The notes under the pieces: model-generated
The model's input: only the letters and a program-made list of their open reading frames with translations
The model's database searches: none
Told to the model about the DNA's origin: nothing
In this document: positions 9,449-18,145 of the stretch, piece after piece
How the letters are laid out: every line of letters begins with the position of its first letter
Numbering within the stretch: position 1 is the first letter of the stretch
Position numbers and translations under genes: made by a program
Origin: Lunatimonas salinarum
GTDB taxonomy: Bacteria; Bacteroidota; Bacteroidia; Cytophagales; Cyclobacteriaceae
Assembly (NCBI RefSeq): GCF_017811155.1
Contig: NZ_JACVCV010000003.1
Coordinates: 186,001 to 250,000, forward strand
Direction of reading: 5' to 3'
DNA length: 64,000 nucleotides

Positions 9449-10672
9449 CTACCACATCTTTTCATCCTTGAACTGGCCGGTATCGGTAACACCCCGAAGG
9501 ACCACCCGGAAAGTGGTGCCTCTGCCGAGCTCCGAATTATTCACAAAAATCCGCCCCTGATGATACCCCTCAATGATACGCTTGGCCAAGGTAAGTCCAA
9601 GGCCCCAACCTCGCTTTCGTGTTGTGAAGCCTGGGTTAAACACCTTTTTAAACATCCCCTTTTCCATTCCCTTGCCGGTATCGCTGATGTCAATAAAGAC
9701 GAATTTTTCGCTTTCCTTAACAATATCAATACTGATCATTCCCTGCCCTTTCATCGCATCCACGGCGTTCTTACATATATTCTCCACCACCCATTCAAAT
9801 AGGGGCTTGTTCATCATGGCTTCGATATTTTCGGCATGGGAATTGAACTTAATCTCCACCTTACTGGAAATCCGAGGCCGGAGGTACGTTATGGTTTCTT
9901 CTACGGCACTATAAACGTTCTCTACCTTAATTACCGGTGTGCTTCCTATATTGCTAAAGCGCTCTGTAACCACCTGTAGCTTTTTGACGTCTTTATCCAG
10001 CTCCATGATCACCTCCTTATTCTCCTCCCAAACGGGGGAATTCTTAAAGTAATCGATCCACGCCATCAAAGAGGCTAGCGGCGTACCCAATTGGTGGGCT
10101 GTTTCCTTGGTTAGACCGGCCCATAGCCTGTTTTGCTCAGCTACTTTGGACTGATTAAATAAGGCATAGGCCAATAATCCGAAAACCAAAATAACCGACA
10201 GTTGTACGTAGGGGTAATAACGAAGCCTAGTCAGCAATTCGGAATTGCGGTAATAAATAAAATAGTTGTCCAGCAGCTTGATAGGCTCGTATACTGCCAC
10301 CATTTCGGCCAGTTCTGCGCGAAGTTGCCGGTCAATTTCCTCTTCCGTACTGTTTTTTTTGATTTTGACGTTCTTATACTCTAAAGGGTTTCCTTCTGCA
10401 TCTGTGGTAATTACTGGTATGGAACGGTTTTCTTGAATGATGTCCTGAAAGATGAATGTCAGGTTGTCCGAATTGACAGAGGCATATTCCAACGCAGAAG
10501 CATACAGATCCACTTGGCGGCGTTCCCTTTGCTTTAATTCTTCCACCAGCGTATTGGTGTAGTAGATAGACCCAATACTGATCACCAAAGAAAAGCCAAA
10601 AATAATCCACTTTACCTTGCCTTTGTTTTGATAAAAATCCAGCGTAGTGAGATCCTGAAAGGTACTTTTCAT
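9449..10672 (-). CDS. Membrane-bound sensor histidine kinase
   Basis: I start the 407-residue protein at ATG 10672 (MKSTFQDLTTLD); a longer form adds 19 residues that do not look coding. It has a short cytoplasmic N terminus, a first membrane segment at about 20-38, a roughly 115-residue periplasmic sensor, and a second membrane segment at 153-172. The phosphoacceptor is H193 in ETAHQLGTPLA. The ATPase domain shows the N box NICKNAVDAM, DTGKGM and GWGLGLTLAKRI. No response regulator gene is adjacent, so the kinase is an orphan in this window. The signal it senses is unknown. Confidence 0.9.
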   Translation of the reverse strand: MKSTFQDLTTLDFYQNKGKVKWIIFGFSLVISIGSIYYTNTLVEELKQRERRQVDLYASALEYASVNSDNLTFIFQDIIQENRSIPVITTDAEGNPLEYKNVKIKKNSTEEEIDRQLRAELAEMVAVYEPIKLLDNYFIYYRNSELLTRLRYYPYVQLSVILVFGLLAYALFNQSKVAEQNRLWAGLTKETAHQLGTPLASLMAWIDYFKNSPVWEENKEVIMELDKDVKKLQVVTERFSNIGSTPVIKVENVYSAVEETITYLRPRISSKVEIKFNSHAENIEAMMNKPLFEWVVENICKNAVDAMKGQGMISIDIVKESEKFVFIDISDTGKGMEKGMFKKVFNPGFTTRKRGWGLGLTLAKRIIEGYHQGRIFVNNSELGRGTTFRVVLRGVTDTGQFKDEKMW

Positions 10673-10791
10673 ACAATAAATTCCGAATGAGCTAGATAAA
10701 CACCTATTTCCGATGAAATACGCAAACACTCAATAAACTGTAAGGATACGGAAATATTGCCTTTAGAACAACTTATTAATTCTTGTAAGCA

Positions 10792-12102
10792 TCAGTTATC
10801 TCTGATCCATTTCCAAAGCGTCTTATAACTCACCTTCGTTCCGTGAATAAGTATGCCAATCTTGTAAATTTTACCAGCTGCCCATGTAGTAAAAAGAAAT
10901 CCGAGGACCAACAAGCTGATCGAAATGAATAATTCGATAAAAGGAACGCCAAAACTAACTCGTCCCATCATCGCTACCGGTGATGTAAATGGAATGATGG
11001 AAAGCCAATAGGAAATCTTGCTATTGGGATCGTCCAACACAAAAATAAACAATCCCATATAGGCTATCAACAATGGAATAGTAACCGGAAACATAAACTG
11101 CTGCGCATCTGAAGGACTGTCCACTGCTGCTCCGATGGCGGCAAAAAATGCGCCATATAAAAGGTACCCTCCGACGAAGTAACTAATGAAAGTAAAAACC
11201 AAAAGCGGAAAATTCACCTCCTGCAAAACCGCCAGTATATTCACGATCTCGCTGCTTTCTGCCAGCAAAGACGAGGCCTCTGGATTGGACATCTCGAGCA
11301 ATTGCTCCTGTGGCATGCGCATACCAAAATACCCCATTACCAAGGAGGAGACCAAGCTGATAAGTACAATCCATATTAGAAACTGAGTGAGTCCAACAGC
11401 ACCTATCCCAACAATTTTCCCCATCATCAACTGAAAGGGCCTCAAAGAAGAAACCAAAATCTCGATAATCCTACTCGACTTCTCCTCGATTACCCCTTGC
11501 ATAATTTGGTTCCCGTAAACGAATATGAACGTGTAGATCAAAATACCCGTGATAAAGCCAATGCCGTAGTTCACCATTGTATTGGAGACCTTTTCGCCGC
11601 CCGATTGCTCTAGTCGAATAGCGGTAACCGCTACATCGGCCTTCAGCCGATCAAGAAGAAATGGATCCACTCCCGAATCTTGTAGCTTCTTTTCCTCTAT
11701 TCTGCTTCTGACGAGAGATTCTAAACTCTTTACTGCCGATAAACTTGGAGTCTCTTCGGTGTAAAGGGTCACTGTTACTGGACGATTTTCCTCTATTCGT
11801 GGAATATGCAGCAATCCAAATCGGCTGCTAGTGCGCATAGATGCTTTGGCATCTTCCACCGATCCGTTGACATAGGAAAAGACGAACATCTCGTTACTTT
11901 CCAAAAAAATCACGCCGTTTTCGTCAATCACTTCAACCATCCGTGCCTGATCTCCCGGAGTATCGCTCAGCCCAAGCCACAAAAACACCCCAAGTATAGA
12001 AGGAAAAATCAATGGGGTCAGAATAGTGGCTACGATAAATGACCGCTTCTTAACCCTCGCCAAATACTCGCGTTTGATCACCAACAGAATCTTACTCGCC
12101 AT
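10792..12102 (-). CDS. ABC-2 type transporter permease (NatB-like)
   Basis: The 436-residue protein has one N-terminal membrane helix after VIKREYLARVKKRSFIVAT, a large extracytoplasmic domain (about residues 45-175), and five or so helices in the C-terminal half. This is the ABC-2/NatB layout. Its start overlaps the end of the ATPase gene by 11 bp, indicating a coupled pair. Related Na+ exporters (NatAB) and general ABC-2 exporters share this architecture, so the substrate is not certain. It is encoded with its ATPase and lies upstream of the histidine kinase gene. Confidence 0.88.
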   Translation of the reverse strand: MASKILLVIKREYLARVKKRSFIVATILTPLIFPSILGVFLWLGLSDTPGDQARMVEVIDENGVIFLESNEMFVFSYVNGSVEDAKASMRTSSRFGLLHIPRIEENRPVTVTLYTEETPSLSAVKSLESLVRSRIEEKKLQDSGVDPFLLDRLKADVAVTAIRLEQSGGEKVSNTMVNYGIGFITGILIYTFIFVYGNQIMQGVIEEKSSRIIEILVSSLRPFQLMMGKIVGIGAVGLTQFLIWIVLISLVSSLVMGYFGMRMPQEQLLEMSNPEASSLLAESSEIVNILAVLQEVNFPLLVFTFISYFVGGYLLYGAFFAAIGAAVDSPSDAQQFMFPVTIPLLIAYMGLFIFVLDDPNSKISYWLSIIPFTSPVAMMGRVSFGVPFIELFISISLLVLGFLFTTWAAGKIYKIGILIHGTKVSYKTLWKWIRDN

Positions 12103-12994
12103 GGCTTTCGTTGATTTTCTGAATAAAAATTTCCTCTATGCTTGGGATGACCTCCTCGAAGTGCAGCACCTCCCCAAAGCGCATAAACCGAATCAACCAA
12201 TCGTTGACCTGCTCACCTCCAAGGCTTATCGAATACACTACCGTGTCGTCATCTTCCATTGATGCTGCAAAATCGGGAAGCACGCCTCTTTGGAAAGGTC
12301 TGATCCGGATTCGATATTGATTTGATCTGGACTCCCGACGAATCTGTCGAACGGGCCCATCCAAGATTTTCCTGGATTTATTGATCATGGCTATATGGTC
12401 ACAAAGAAGCTCTACGGACTCCATCCGATGAGTAGAAAGTATGATCGTGGTACCGTTTCTCTTCAGTGCCAGAATTTCATTTTTGATGATCTCGGCGTTT
12501 ACTGGATCAAAGCCAGAAAATGGCTCATCCAAAATCAAAAGCTTGGGTTCATGAATGACCGTTGCAATAAACTGCACTTTTTGAGCCATACCCTTCGAAA
12601 GATCCTGAACCTTCTTACGCTTCCAAGGATCTAGGTTCAAGCGCTTAAGCCATCGATCTATCCTGACTTTGGATTCCCTGCTAGAAAGGCCCTTTAGCTG
12701 CGCAAAATACTGAAGTTGTTCATCGACTGACATGCCCTTATACAATCCCCGCTCCTCGGGCAGGTAACCGATATTATGTACATGCACCATTTTAAGCGGC
12801 TCGCCATTGACATAGATCTCACCCGAATCGCGGTCGATGATTTGATTTACTATACGAATCAGCGTAGTCTTCCCCGCCCCGTTAGGTCCAAGCAGCCCAA
12901 AGACAGCCCCCTCCTCCACAGAGAGATCGATATCTCGGAGAGCCACGTGGTGTCCGTACGACTTATTCAATCCAATGATTTCTAGAATACCCAA
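12092..12994 (-). CDS. ABC transporter ATP-binding protein (NatA-like)
   Basis: The 300-residue ATPase shows Walker A GPNGAGKTT (about residues 36-44), Q-loop region YLPEERGLY, signature LSKGMAQKVQ, Walker B LLILDEPFSGFDP and the switch histidine in STHRM. The C-terminal 80 residues form the extension typical of exporter ATPases of the DUF4162/NatA class. It powers the membrane protein encoded by the overlapping downstream gene. A role in Na+ or drug export is only suggested by similarity. Confidence 0.93.
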   Translation of the reverse strand: MGILEIIGLNKSYGHHVALRDIDLSVEEGAVFGLLGPNGAGKTTLIRIVNQIIDRDSGEIYVNGEPLKMVHVHNIGYLPEERGLYKGMSVDEQLQYFAQLKGLSSRESKVRIDRWLKRLNLDPWKRKKVQDLSKGMAQKVQFIATVIHEPKLLILDEPFSGFDPVNAEIIKNEILALKRNGTTIILSTHRMESVELLCDHIAMINKSRKILDGPVRQIRRESRSNQYRIRIRPFQRGVLPDFAASMEDDDTVVYSISLGGEQVNDWLIRFMRFGEVLHFEEVIPSIEEIFIQKINESHGE

Positions 12995-13042
12995 ATTATT
13001 GGCTGGTTAAGAAAAAAAACGCGTTAGCATAATTTACTTACG

Positions 13043-13936
13043 CTATTTCAAATATACAGAACCGACAGAAACGTCAATCATAAAGGTCATGAGATTTTTA
13101 GCATCTTCCTTGTATCCGTTACTTACATAGACCTTATCGCCGATTTCCCGAAGATGGGTTGGTAGCTTCGTACGGCACATGGCGGTCGATTTGATTTTAA
13201 CCAAGTAAGGTAGATCTTGATGGGGAAGGGTGATGTTGACCGAACCTGCGGCCACTTTGGTATATACTTGGCTGGCCTCTGCCATCAAATCGGAAAAGTT
13301 CAAATTTACAGAACCATAACTCACGTCAAACATCATCTGCCTGGCATTTGAAAAATGAAGATCGTCGCCATAAAGCGCCCCCATGTTGATGGTGACGCTT
13401 AAAGTGTCCATGTTAATGGAGTTGGGAAGCTTACTGGCATAGGCTAGGTATACGTCCGCAGAGGCGGTTTTAATCTTGCAGTTGGAAACCGGTAAGCTGG
13501 AAAAATCAAGGTGCGCCTTGCCGATGCCAAAATGTAGGTTCAGGTTATACAGGTAATTCGGGTCCAGCCCCACTTCCCAATGATGGTCGAAGTCTTCATC
13601 GGTATTGGAAAAGAGCCGGTAAGAAAGACTTCTTCCCAGGCTTTCAGACTCCACATTCTTGTGTTCCAGACGGGCGGCAAGTACCCCTCCCTTGATTTGA
13701 TAACTAAAAGAGGGAAGTATATTCACTTTCCCAAGCTCGGCCGTTGCAAAGATCGGCTTTCCATAATATCCCCGCTTGAAATCGGAAACACCTTTGTAGC
13801 ACGAAAACTCGAAATTGACCAAATCGAATCCATCCCGCTCTTCCACTACAAATTGCTTGGCTATTTGGGCAACAGACTCTACAGCCATAAGGGATGCCAA
13901 GAGTAAGCATTGTAACAGAAACACTTTTTTAAGCAT
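13043..13936 (-). CDS. Secreted adhesin-like (DUF4097/toast-rack type) hypothetical protein
   Basis: The 297-residue product has a signal peptide (MLKKVFLLQCLLLASLMAVESVA). The mature part is rich in short beta-strand repeats such as VSYGSVNLNFS, VAAGSVNITLP and VSVGSVYLK, which resemble the strand-turn repeats of putative adhesin or DUF4097 domains. I therefore expect a right-handed beta fold exposed in the periplasm or on the surface. No catalytic motif is visible. It lies downstream of dnaJ on the same strand, 74 bp away. The function is unknown. Confidence 0.72.
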   Translation of the reverse strand: MLKKVFLLQCLLLASLMAVESVAQIAKQFVVEERDGFDLVNFEFSCYKGVSDFKRGYYGKPIFATAELGKVNILPSFSYQIKGGVLAARLEHKNVESESLGRSLSYRLFSNTDEDFDHHWEVGLDPNYLYNLNLHFGIGKAHLDFSSLPVSNCKIKTASADVYLAYASKLPNSINMDTLSVTINMGALYGDDLHFSNARQMMFDVSYGSVNLNFSDLMAEASQVYTKVAAGSVNITLPHQDLPYLVKIKSTAMCRTKLPTHLREIGDKVYVSNGYKEDAKNLMTFMIDVSVGSVYLK

Positions 13937-14010
13937 ACGAGATTAGTACGTTCGACGCAACAAAAGGTTTTCTTCAAACCAAGCAGAAAACGGAGCAAAA
14001 CCCCGTTGAT

Positions 14011-15117
14011 TTAGAAAAACTCCTTTACCTTGTCGAAAATGCTTTTTTCTGATTTGCCCGGATTTGGCCTAAAATTCTCGGAACCTCTCAAAGACTCCAG
14101 CAGTTGACGCTCTTCTTTATTGAGTTCTTTCGGGGTCCAAACATTTACGTGAATCAATTGATCTCCTTTACCATATCCGTTTAACTCTTTAATGCCCTTC
14201 CCTTTAAGCCGAAGTATTTTTCCGCTCTGCGTACCTGGCTCCAGTTTTATTTTTACTTTTCCCTCGATTGTCGGCACCTCAATAGATGCCCCCAGTACCG
14301 CATCGATAAAACTAATGTATAAATCATACACTACATTATTCCCGTCTCGTATCAGGACATCGTCGCTAACCTCCTCGATCACTATCAGGAGATCCCCTGG
14401 GATTCCGCCTGGAATTTCATTTCCTTTGCCCGAAAGGCTCAACTGCATTCCCTCTCCGACGCCGGCCGGAATGTTGATTGGGATGATTTCCTCTGAAACT
14501 ACCAGTCCTTGGTAATCGGCATTGGCGGGCTTCTTGTCCACAATTTTGCCACTGCCCTGACAGGTAGGACAGGTACTTGCCGACATCATTTGACCAAGCA
14601 TCGTATTTACGACCTTTTTGACCTGCCCGGTTCCCTGACAGGTTGCGCAATTCTTGAAGGTAACACCTTCCGCCACCTTGTGCCGCTTTACTTTGATCTT
14701 CTTTTCCACACCATTTGCAACCTCACTCAAATTAAGCTTTAATTTGACACGGAGGTTGGTGCCCTTTTTGGAACGACGCGAACCCCCGCCGCCTCCGAAG
14801 AAAGAGTCAAATCCACCGCCACCAAAAATGTCCCCAAACTGGGAGAAGATATCCTCCATGTTCATACCCCCGCCGCTATAGCCTGCACCTCCCCCAACTC
14901 CCTGGTGTCCAAACTGATCGTATCGCTGCCGCTTCTCAGGATTGCTTAGCACTTCATAGGCTTCGGCTGCTTCCTTAAATTTCTCCTCAGCTTCGGGGTT
15001 GTCAGGATTTTTATCGGGATGGTATTTGATTGCCATTTTCCGATAGGCTTTCTTTATCTCTTCGGCACTAGCCCCTTTGGCTACGCCCAAAACCTCGTAA
15101 TAATCTCTTTTAGCCAT
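14011..15117 (-). CDS. dnaJ: Chaperone protein DnaJ with a shortened zinc region
   Basis: The 368-residue protein carries the J domain with the HPD motif ([13 protein letters not shown]), a G/F-rich linker (residues about 75-112), and the C-terminal substrate-binding domains ending FDKVKEFF. The zinc region has only two CxxCxGxG motifs, CATCQGTG and CPTCQGSG, instead of the usual four. The residues between them align with the stretch between motifs 2 and 3 of four-motif DnaJ, so one zinc site appears lost. DnaJ delivers unfolded clients to DnaK and stimulates its ATPase. It follows grpE with a 5-bp gap, so the two form an operon. Confidence 0.95.
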   Translation of the reverse strand: MAKRDYYEVLGVAKGASAEEIKKAYRKMAIKYHPDKNPDNPEAEEKFKEAAEAYEVLSNPEKRQRYDQFGHQGVGGGAGYSGGGMNMEDIFSQFGDIFGGGGFDSFFGGGGGSRRSKKGTNLRVKLKLNLSEVANGVEKKIKVKRHKVAEGVTFKNCATCQGTGQVKKVVNTMLGQMMSASTCPTCQGSGKIVDKKPANADYQGLVVSEEIIPINIPAGVGEGMQLSLSGKGNEIPGGIPGDLLIVIEEVSDDVLIRDGNNVVYDLYISFIDAVLGASIEVPTIEGKVKIKLEPGTQSGKILRLKGKGIKELNGYGKGDQLIHVNVWTPKELNKEERQLLESLRGSENFRPNPGKSEKSIFDKVKEFF

Positions 15118-15122
15118 CTTTT

Positions 15123-15734
15123 TTATTGTCCTATTACAACTTTTGCGTACCTGACCACTTTTTCTCCTAGTAGGTAACCTCGCTCCACCACATCCACAAT
15201 CTTGCCTTTCAAATCTTCCGAAGGAGCGGGTATCTGGGTGATGGCCTCGTGCATATCTGCATCAAATGGCTTCCCGATGAGGTCTTCCATTGGATGTAAA
15301 CCTTTAGACGAAAGGGCTTTGACTAGCTTGTTATAGATAAGTCGCTTTCCCTCATCTGCAATCTCGCCAGATTCCTTTTCCTCTGCTTTAAGTGCTCGCT
15401 CAAAGTCGTCCAAAACCGGCAAAAGCTCCTTGATTACGTCTTCAGAGGCCGTCTTGATGAGCTCAAGCCTTTCCTTCGCTGTTCTTCTTCGGTAATTTTC
15501 AAACTCCGAATAGAGTCTGAGGTACTTCTCTTTCAATTCCGAATTTTCCGAAGTGAGCCTTTCCACTATCGTTGAAGATGTATCGCTTGTACCCGAAGCT
15601 TCCGCCTCAGCCTTTGTATCGTTTTCAAGTGTCGAATTGTCTTCCAAGGTTTCCTTTTCCTTAAGAACATCCTCTTGTTCCATATGTTCTTGCTCCGCCA
15701 TATTCAATGAAGTTTTAACAGTTTCGATTTCCAT
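15123..15734 (-). CDS. grpE: Nucleotide exchange factor GrpE
   Basis: The 203-residue product has an acidic, Glu/Thr-rich N terminus, a long coiled-coil segment ([19 protein letters not shown] at about 75-93) and the conserved beta domain ending [18 protein letters not shown]. GrpE releases ADP from DnaK and works with the DnaJ encoded next to it. The start is uncertain: ATG 15734 is the first, but a sigma-54-like promoter element immediately abuts it, and transcription from there would favour ATG 15701 ([11 protein letters not shown]). Both forms keep all conserved parts. Confidence 0.95.
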   Translation of the reverse strand: MEIETVKTSLNMAEQEHMEQEDVLKEKETLEDNSTLENDTKAEAEASGTSDTSSTIVERLTSENSELKEKYLRLYSEFENYRRRTAKERLELIKTASEDVIKELLPVLDDFERALKAEEKESGEIADEGKRLIYNKLVKALSSKGLHPMEDLIGKPFDADMHEAITQIPAPSEDLKGKIVDVVERGYLLGEKVVRYAKVVIGQ

Positions 15735-15776
15735 TACAATTAGCCTGCCACAGCAAAAAAACCTGACAATCTGGCA
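15735..15776 (-). promoter_or_regulatory. Sigma-54-like -24/-12 element and TGNCA pair before grpE
   Basis: On the minus strand TGGCAGGCTAATTGTA (15750-15735) keeps the GG and TTG of a sigma-54 promoter at the correct spacing, with GT in place of GC at -12. About 20 bp upstream lies TGCCA-GAT-TGTCA (15776-15764), a pair of TGNCA half sites. A similar arrangement precedes clpB. Initiation from it would fall inside the longest grpE frame. Confidence 0.4.
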
Positions 15777-16769
15777 TTATTCGTGAATTTTTTGCCAGAT
15801 CATATCTTTGAGTCGATCCAGATTTTTCCCGGTAACCGACGAAATAAAGACGTGGGGAACTTCTTGTGGAAGTTCTGCTTTCAACGCCTCAATCAGCTCA
15901 TCATCCAATAGATCGGATTTTGAAATGGCTAACAAGTGCTGCTTGTCCAAGAGTTCCGGATTATACTTCCTCAATTCATTCACCAGAATGTTGTACTGCG
16001 ACCCTAGATGCGCTGCATCTGCTGGAATCACAAATAGCAGAATGGAATTTCGCTCTATATGGCGCAAAAATCGCAATCCTAACCCTTTGCCCTCTGAGGC
16101 ACCCTCTATGATCCCGGGAATATCCGCCATAACAAACGAGCGGTCGTCTCGGTAAGCCACCACGCCCAGATTGGGTACTAATGTCGTAAAAGGATAATCT
16201 CCGACCTCGGGCTTAGCTGCTGAAATACTCGACAACAAGGTCGATTTGCCTGCATTCGGGAACCCAACCAGTCCAACATCGGCCAGTAATTTCAACTCCA
16301 AAATAATCCATTCCTCAATTCCTGATTCCCCCGGCTGCGCAAAGTGCGGCGCTTGATTGGTAGCAGTCTTAAAATGGTCATTACCAAGACCTCCACGCCC
16401 TCCAGAGGTGAGAATATACTCCTGACCATCTTCGGTTATCTCGCAGCGGATATTACCTGTTTCGGCATCCCTTGCCACCGTACCCATGGGAACTTCTAGA
16501 ATGACATCCTTTCCGTCTGCACCCTTTCGCCTCCCCCCTTCGCCACTCCGACCTGAATCGGCAATCACGTGCTTCTTATATTTGAGGTGAAGCAGGGTCC
16601 AAAGCTGCGCATTGCCCTTTAATATAATGTGTCCCCCTCTACCGCCATCCCCTCCATCGGGACCACCTTTGGGCACGTGCTTTTCCCTCCGGAAATGCAC
16701 GGAACCTGCTCCTCCGGACCCAGAACGGGAACAAAACTTAACATAATCGATAAAATTGGAATCTGCCAC
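15777..16769 (-). CDS. obgE: GTPase Obg/CgtA
   Basis: The 330-residue protein has the glycine-rich Obg fold in residues 1-158 ([20 protein letters not shown], then [11 protein letters not shown]), followed by a G domain with [25 protein letters not shown] and SKSDLLDD. No C-terminal OCT extension is present. Obg proteins act in late assembly of the 50S ribosomal subunit and in stress signalling. The gene lies between adk and grpE on the same strand, with 42 bp before grpE. A good promoter and a hairpin lie in its leader (listed separately). Confidence 0.96.
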   Translation of the reverse strand: MADSNFIDYVKFCSRSGSGGAGSVHFRREKHVPKGGPDGGDGGRGGHIILKGNAQLWTLLHLKYKKHVIADSGRSGEGGRRKGADGKDVILEVPMGTVARDAETGNIRCEITEDGQEYILTSGGRGGLGNDHFKTATNQAPHFAQPGESGIEEWIILELKLLADVGLVGFPNAGKSTLLSSISAAKPEVGDYPFTTLVPNLGVVAYRDDRSFVMADIPGIIEGASEGKGLGLRFLRHIERNSILLFVIPADAAHLGSQYNILVNELRKYNPELLDKQHLLAISKSDLLDDELIEALKAELPQEVPHVFISSVTGKNLDRLKDMIWQKIHE

Positions 16770-16858
16770 CAGTGTGTTTGATTAAGTTGGATGGAAAACC
16801 GCCCTCTGCCAGCCTATCTCACGGGGTGGGAGATTGCCGATAGACACGGGGCCAAATA

Positions 16859-16890
16859 AAATTGGCTAAGCAATGATGCCTAGCCAATTT
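16859..16890 (-). terminator. Stem-loop after adk / in the obgE leader
   Basis: A 10-bp perfect stem, AAATTGGCTA / TAGCCAATTT, with a 12-nt loop is followed on the minus strand by TTATTT. It lies 31 bp after the adk stop and could terminate adk. It also lies directly downstream of the promoter at 16895-16924, so it may act as an attenuator for obgE. Confidence 0.6.
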
Positions 16891-16894
16891 GAAA

Positions 16895-16924
16895 CAAAGG
16901 TACTACTATTTTTTCGGCTATCAA
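16895..16924 (-). promoter_or_regulatory. Bacteroidota-type promoter upstream of obgE
   Basis: On the minus strand TTG (16924-16922), 19 bp, then TACCTTTG (16902-16895) match the TTG-N19-TAnnTTTG consensus. The -33 part touches the adk stop codon. The expected start of transcription is just before the stem-loop at 16859-16890. Confidence 0.6.
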
Positions 16925-17499
16925 TAATTATCGATTACCTTACAAATTGCACTGAATATGCCATCTACGGTGCCTACACCCTCTACAGGACTCAGTTTCC
17001 CCTGCTGATCGTAATAATCAGCCACCGGAAGTGTCTCGTCCAAATAGACTTTAATTCGGTTGCTGATCTTCGCTTCATCCTGATCATCTACTCTACCAGA
17101 CGTCTTACCCCGTTCTTTAATACGCTTTCGGAGCTCTTCTTCGGGCACTTCCAAGGAAATCATTCCAGAAATTGCCATACCTTTGGCCTTAAGCAATGCA
17201 TCCAATGCTTCTGCCTGTGCAACAGTTCGTGGAAACCCATCAAAAATAAACCCGGTAGGGTCTTTGGTTTCATTTATCTTGTCATCGACCATCCCAATCA
17301 CTACTTCATCCGGCACCAAATTGCCTTCATCCATGTATTTTTGGGCAAGCCTCCCCAAATCCGTCCCTTGTCCGAGATGCTTGCGGAACAAATCTCCGGT
17401 TGAAATATGGTCTATTTTATATTTGGCTATCAGCTTTTCACTCTGTGTACCTTTACCCGCACCGGGAGGTCCAAATAAAACGATGTTAAGCATACTCAA
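16921..17499 (-). CDS. adk: Adenylate kinase
   Basis: The 192-residue kinase has the P-loop GPPGAGKGT at residues 10-18, the AMP-binding segment STGDLFRKHL, FDGFPRTVAQA, and a short lid (KERGKTSGRVDDQDE) without zinc-binding cysteines. This is the short-lid form. It converts ATP and AMP to two ADP in the cytoplasm. The gene is 32 bp downstream of hpt, forming a purine-salvage pair. ATG 17493 is an alternative start, two residues shorter. Confidence 0.96.
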   Translation of the reverse strand: MSMLNIVLFGPPGAGKGTQSEKLIAKYKIDHISTGDLFRKHLGQGTDLGRLAQKYMDEGNLVPDEVVIGMVDDKINETKDPTGFIFDGFPRTVAQAEALDALLKAKGMAISGMISLEVPEEELRKRIKERGKTSGRVDDQDEAKISNRIKVYLDETLPVADYYDQQGKLSPVEGVGTVDGIFSAICKVIDNY

Positions 17500-17531
17500 T
17501 CACTATTTAATTGGTTAAAGAACTTTTTACT

Positions 17532-18062
17532 CTATTTCAAAACATATATTTCAGGCAAATTCCGGCCAAATCCATTGTAATCGAGACCGTAACCTAATAC
17601 GAACTGATTTTGGATAGAAAAACCTACATAATCCAAAGATATGCCTTCCACTTCTAATGCGTCTGGCTTTTGCAACAAGGTAACAATGGAAACACTTGGA
17701 ACACCCATCCCAGCCAGAACCTGGAGCAGGTATTCCATACTCCTTCCTGTATCCACAATGTCTTCTACCACAATGACCCGTTTCCCCTTCAGGTCATCCG
17801 TAACTTCCATTTTGGGTATGACCTTACCGGACGACTGCAATCCTTGGTAGGAAGATATCCTAATAAACGCCACTTCACAGGGGATGGTGAGGTGCTTTAC
17901 CAAATCAGAAAAAAACATGAATGCGCCATTTAAAACCCCTAAAAGTACGGGAGGATCACCAGCAAATTCCTCATTTATTTTACCGGCGATTTCCTTGACG
18001 CGTTGCTGAATTTCGGAGGCACTTATGTACGGAACAAAATTCCGGTCTAAAATCTGAATCAT
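17532..18062 (-). CDS. hpt: Hypoxanthine phosphoribosyltransferase
   Basis: The 176-residue enzyme starts at ATG 18062 (MIQILDRNFVPY); residues further upstream in this frame cover a promoter and are not coding. The PRPP-binding loop is VIVVEDIVDTGRSM. The flexible-loop region near ISSYQGLQSSG and the purine-binding VGFSIQNQFVLGYGLDY are also present. The enzyme salvages hypoxanthine and guanine to IMP and GMP. A promoter lies at 18100-18129, and adk follows immediately. Confidence 0.94.
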   Translation of the reverse strand: MIQILDRNFVPYISASEIQQRVKEIAGKINEEFAGDPPVLLGVLNGAFMFFSDLVKHLTIPCEVAFIRISSYQGLQSSGKVIPKMEVTDDLKGKRVIVVEDIVDTGRSMEYLLQVLAGMGVPSVSIVTLLQKPDALEVEGISLDYVGFSIQNQFVLGYGLDYNGFGRNLPEIYVLK

Positions 18063-18099
18063 AAAAGGAATTAAGGGTGCCTCTGTGGCAAGCTCTTGA

Positions 18100-18129
18100 C
18101 AAATATAAAGAATATAAAAGGTAAACAAA
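18100..18129 (-). promoter_or_regulatory. Probable hpt promoter
   Basis: On the minus strand TTTG (18129-18126), 18 bp, then TATATTTG (18107-18100) resemble the TTTG-N19-TAnnTTTG promoter of Bacteroidota, one base short in the spacer. It is 38 bp upstream of the hpt ATG. Confidence 0.5.
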
Positions 18130-18145
18130 ACAAATTACCCGACAG

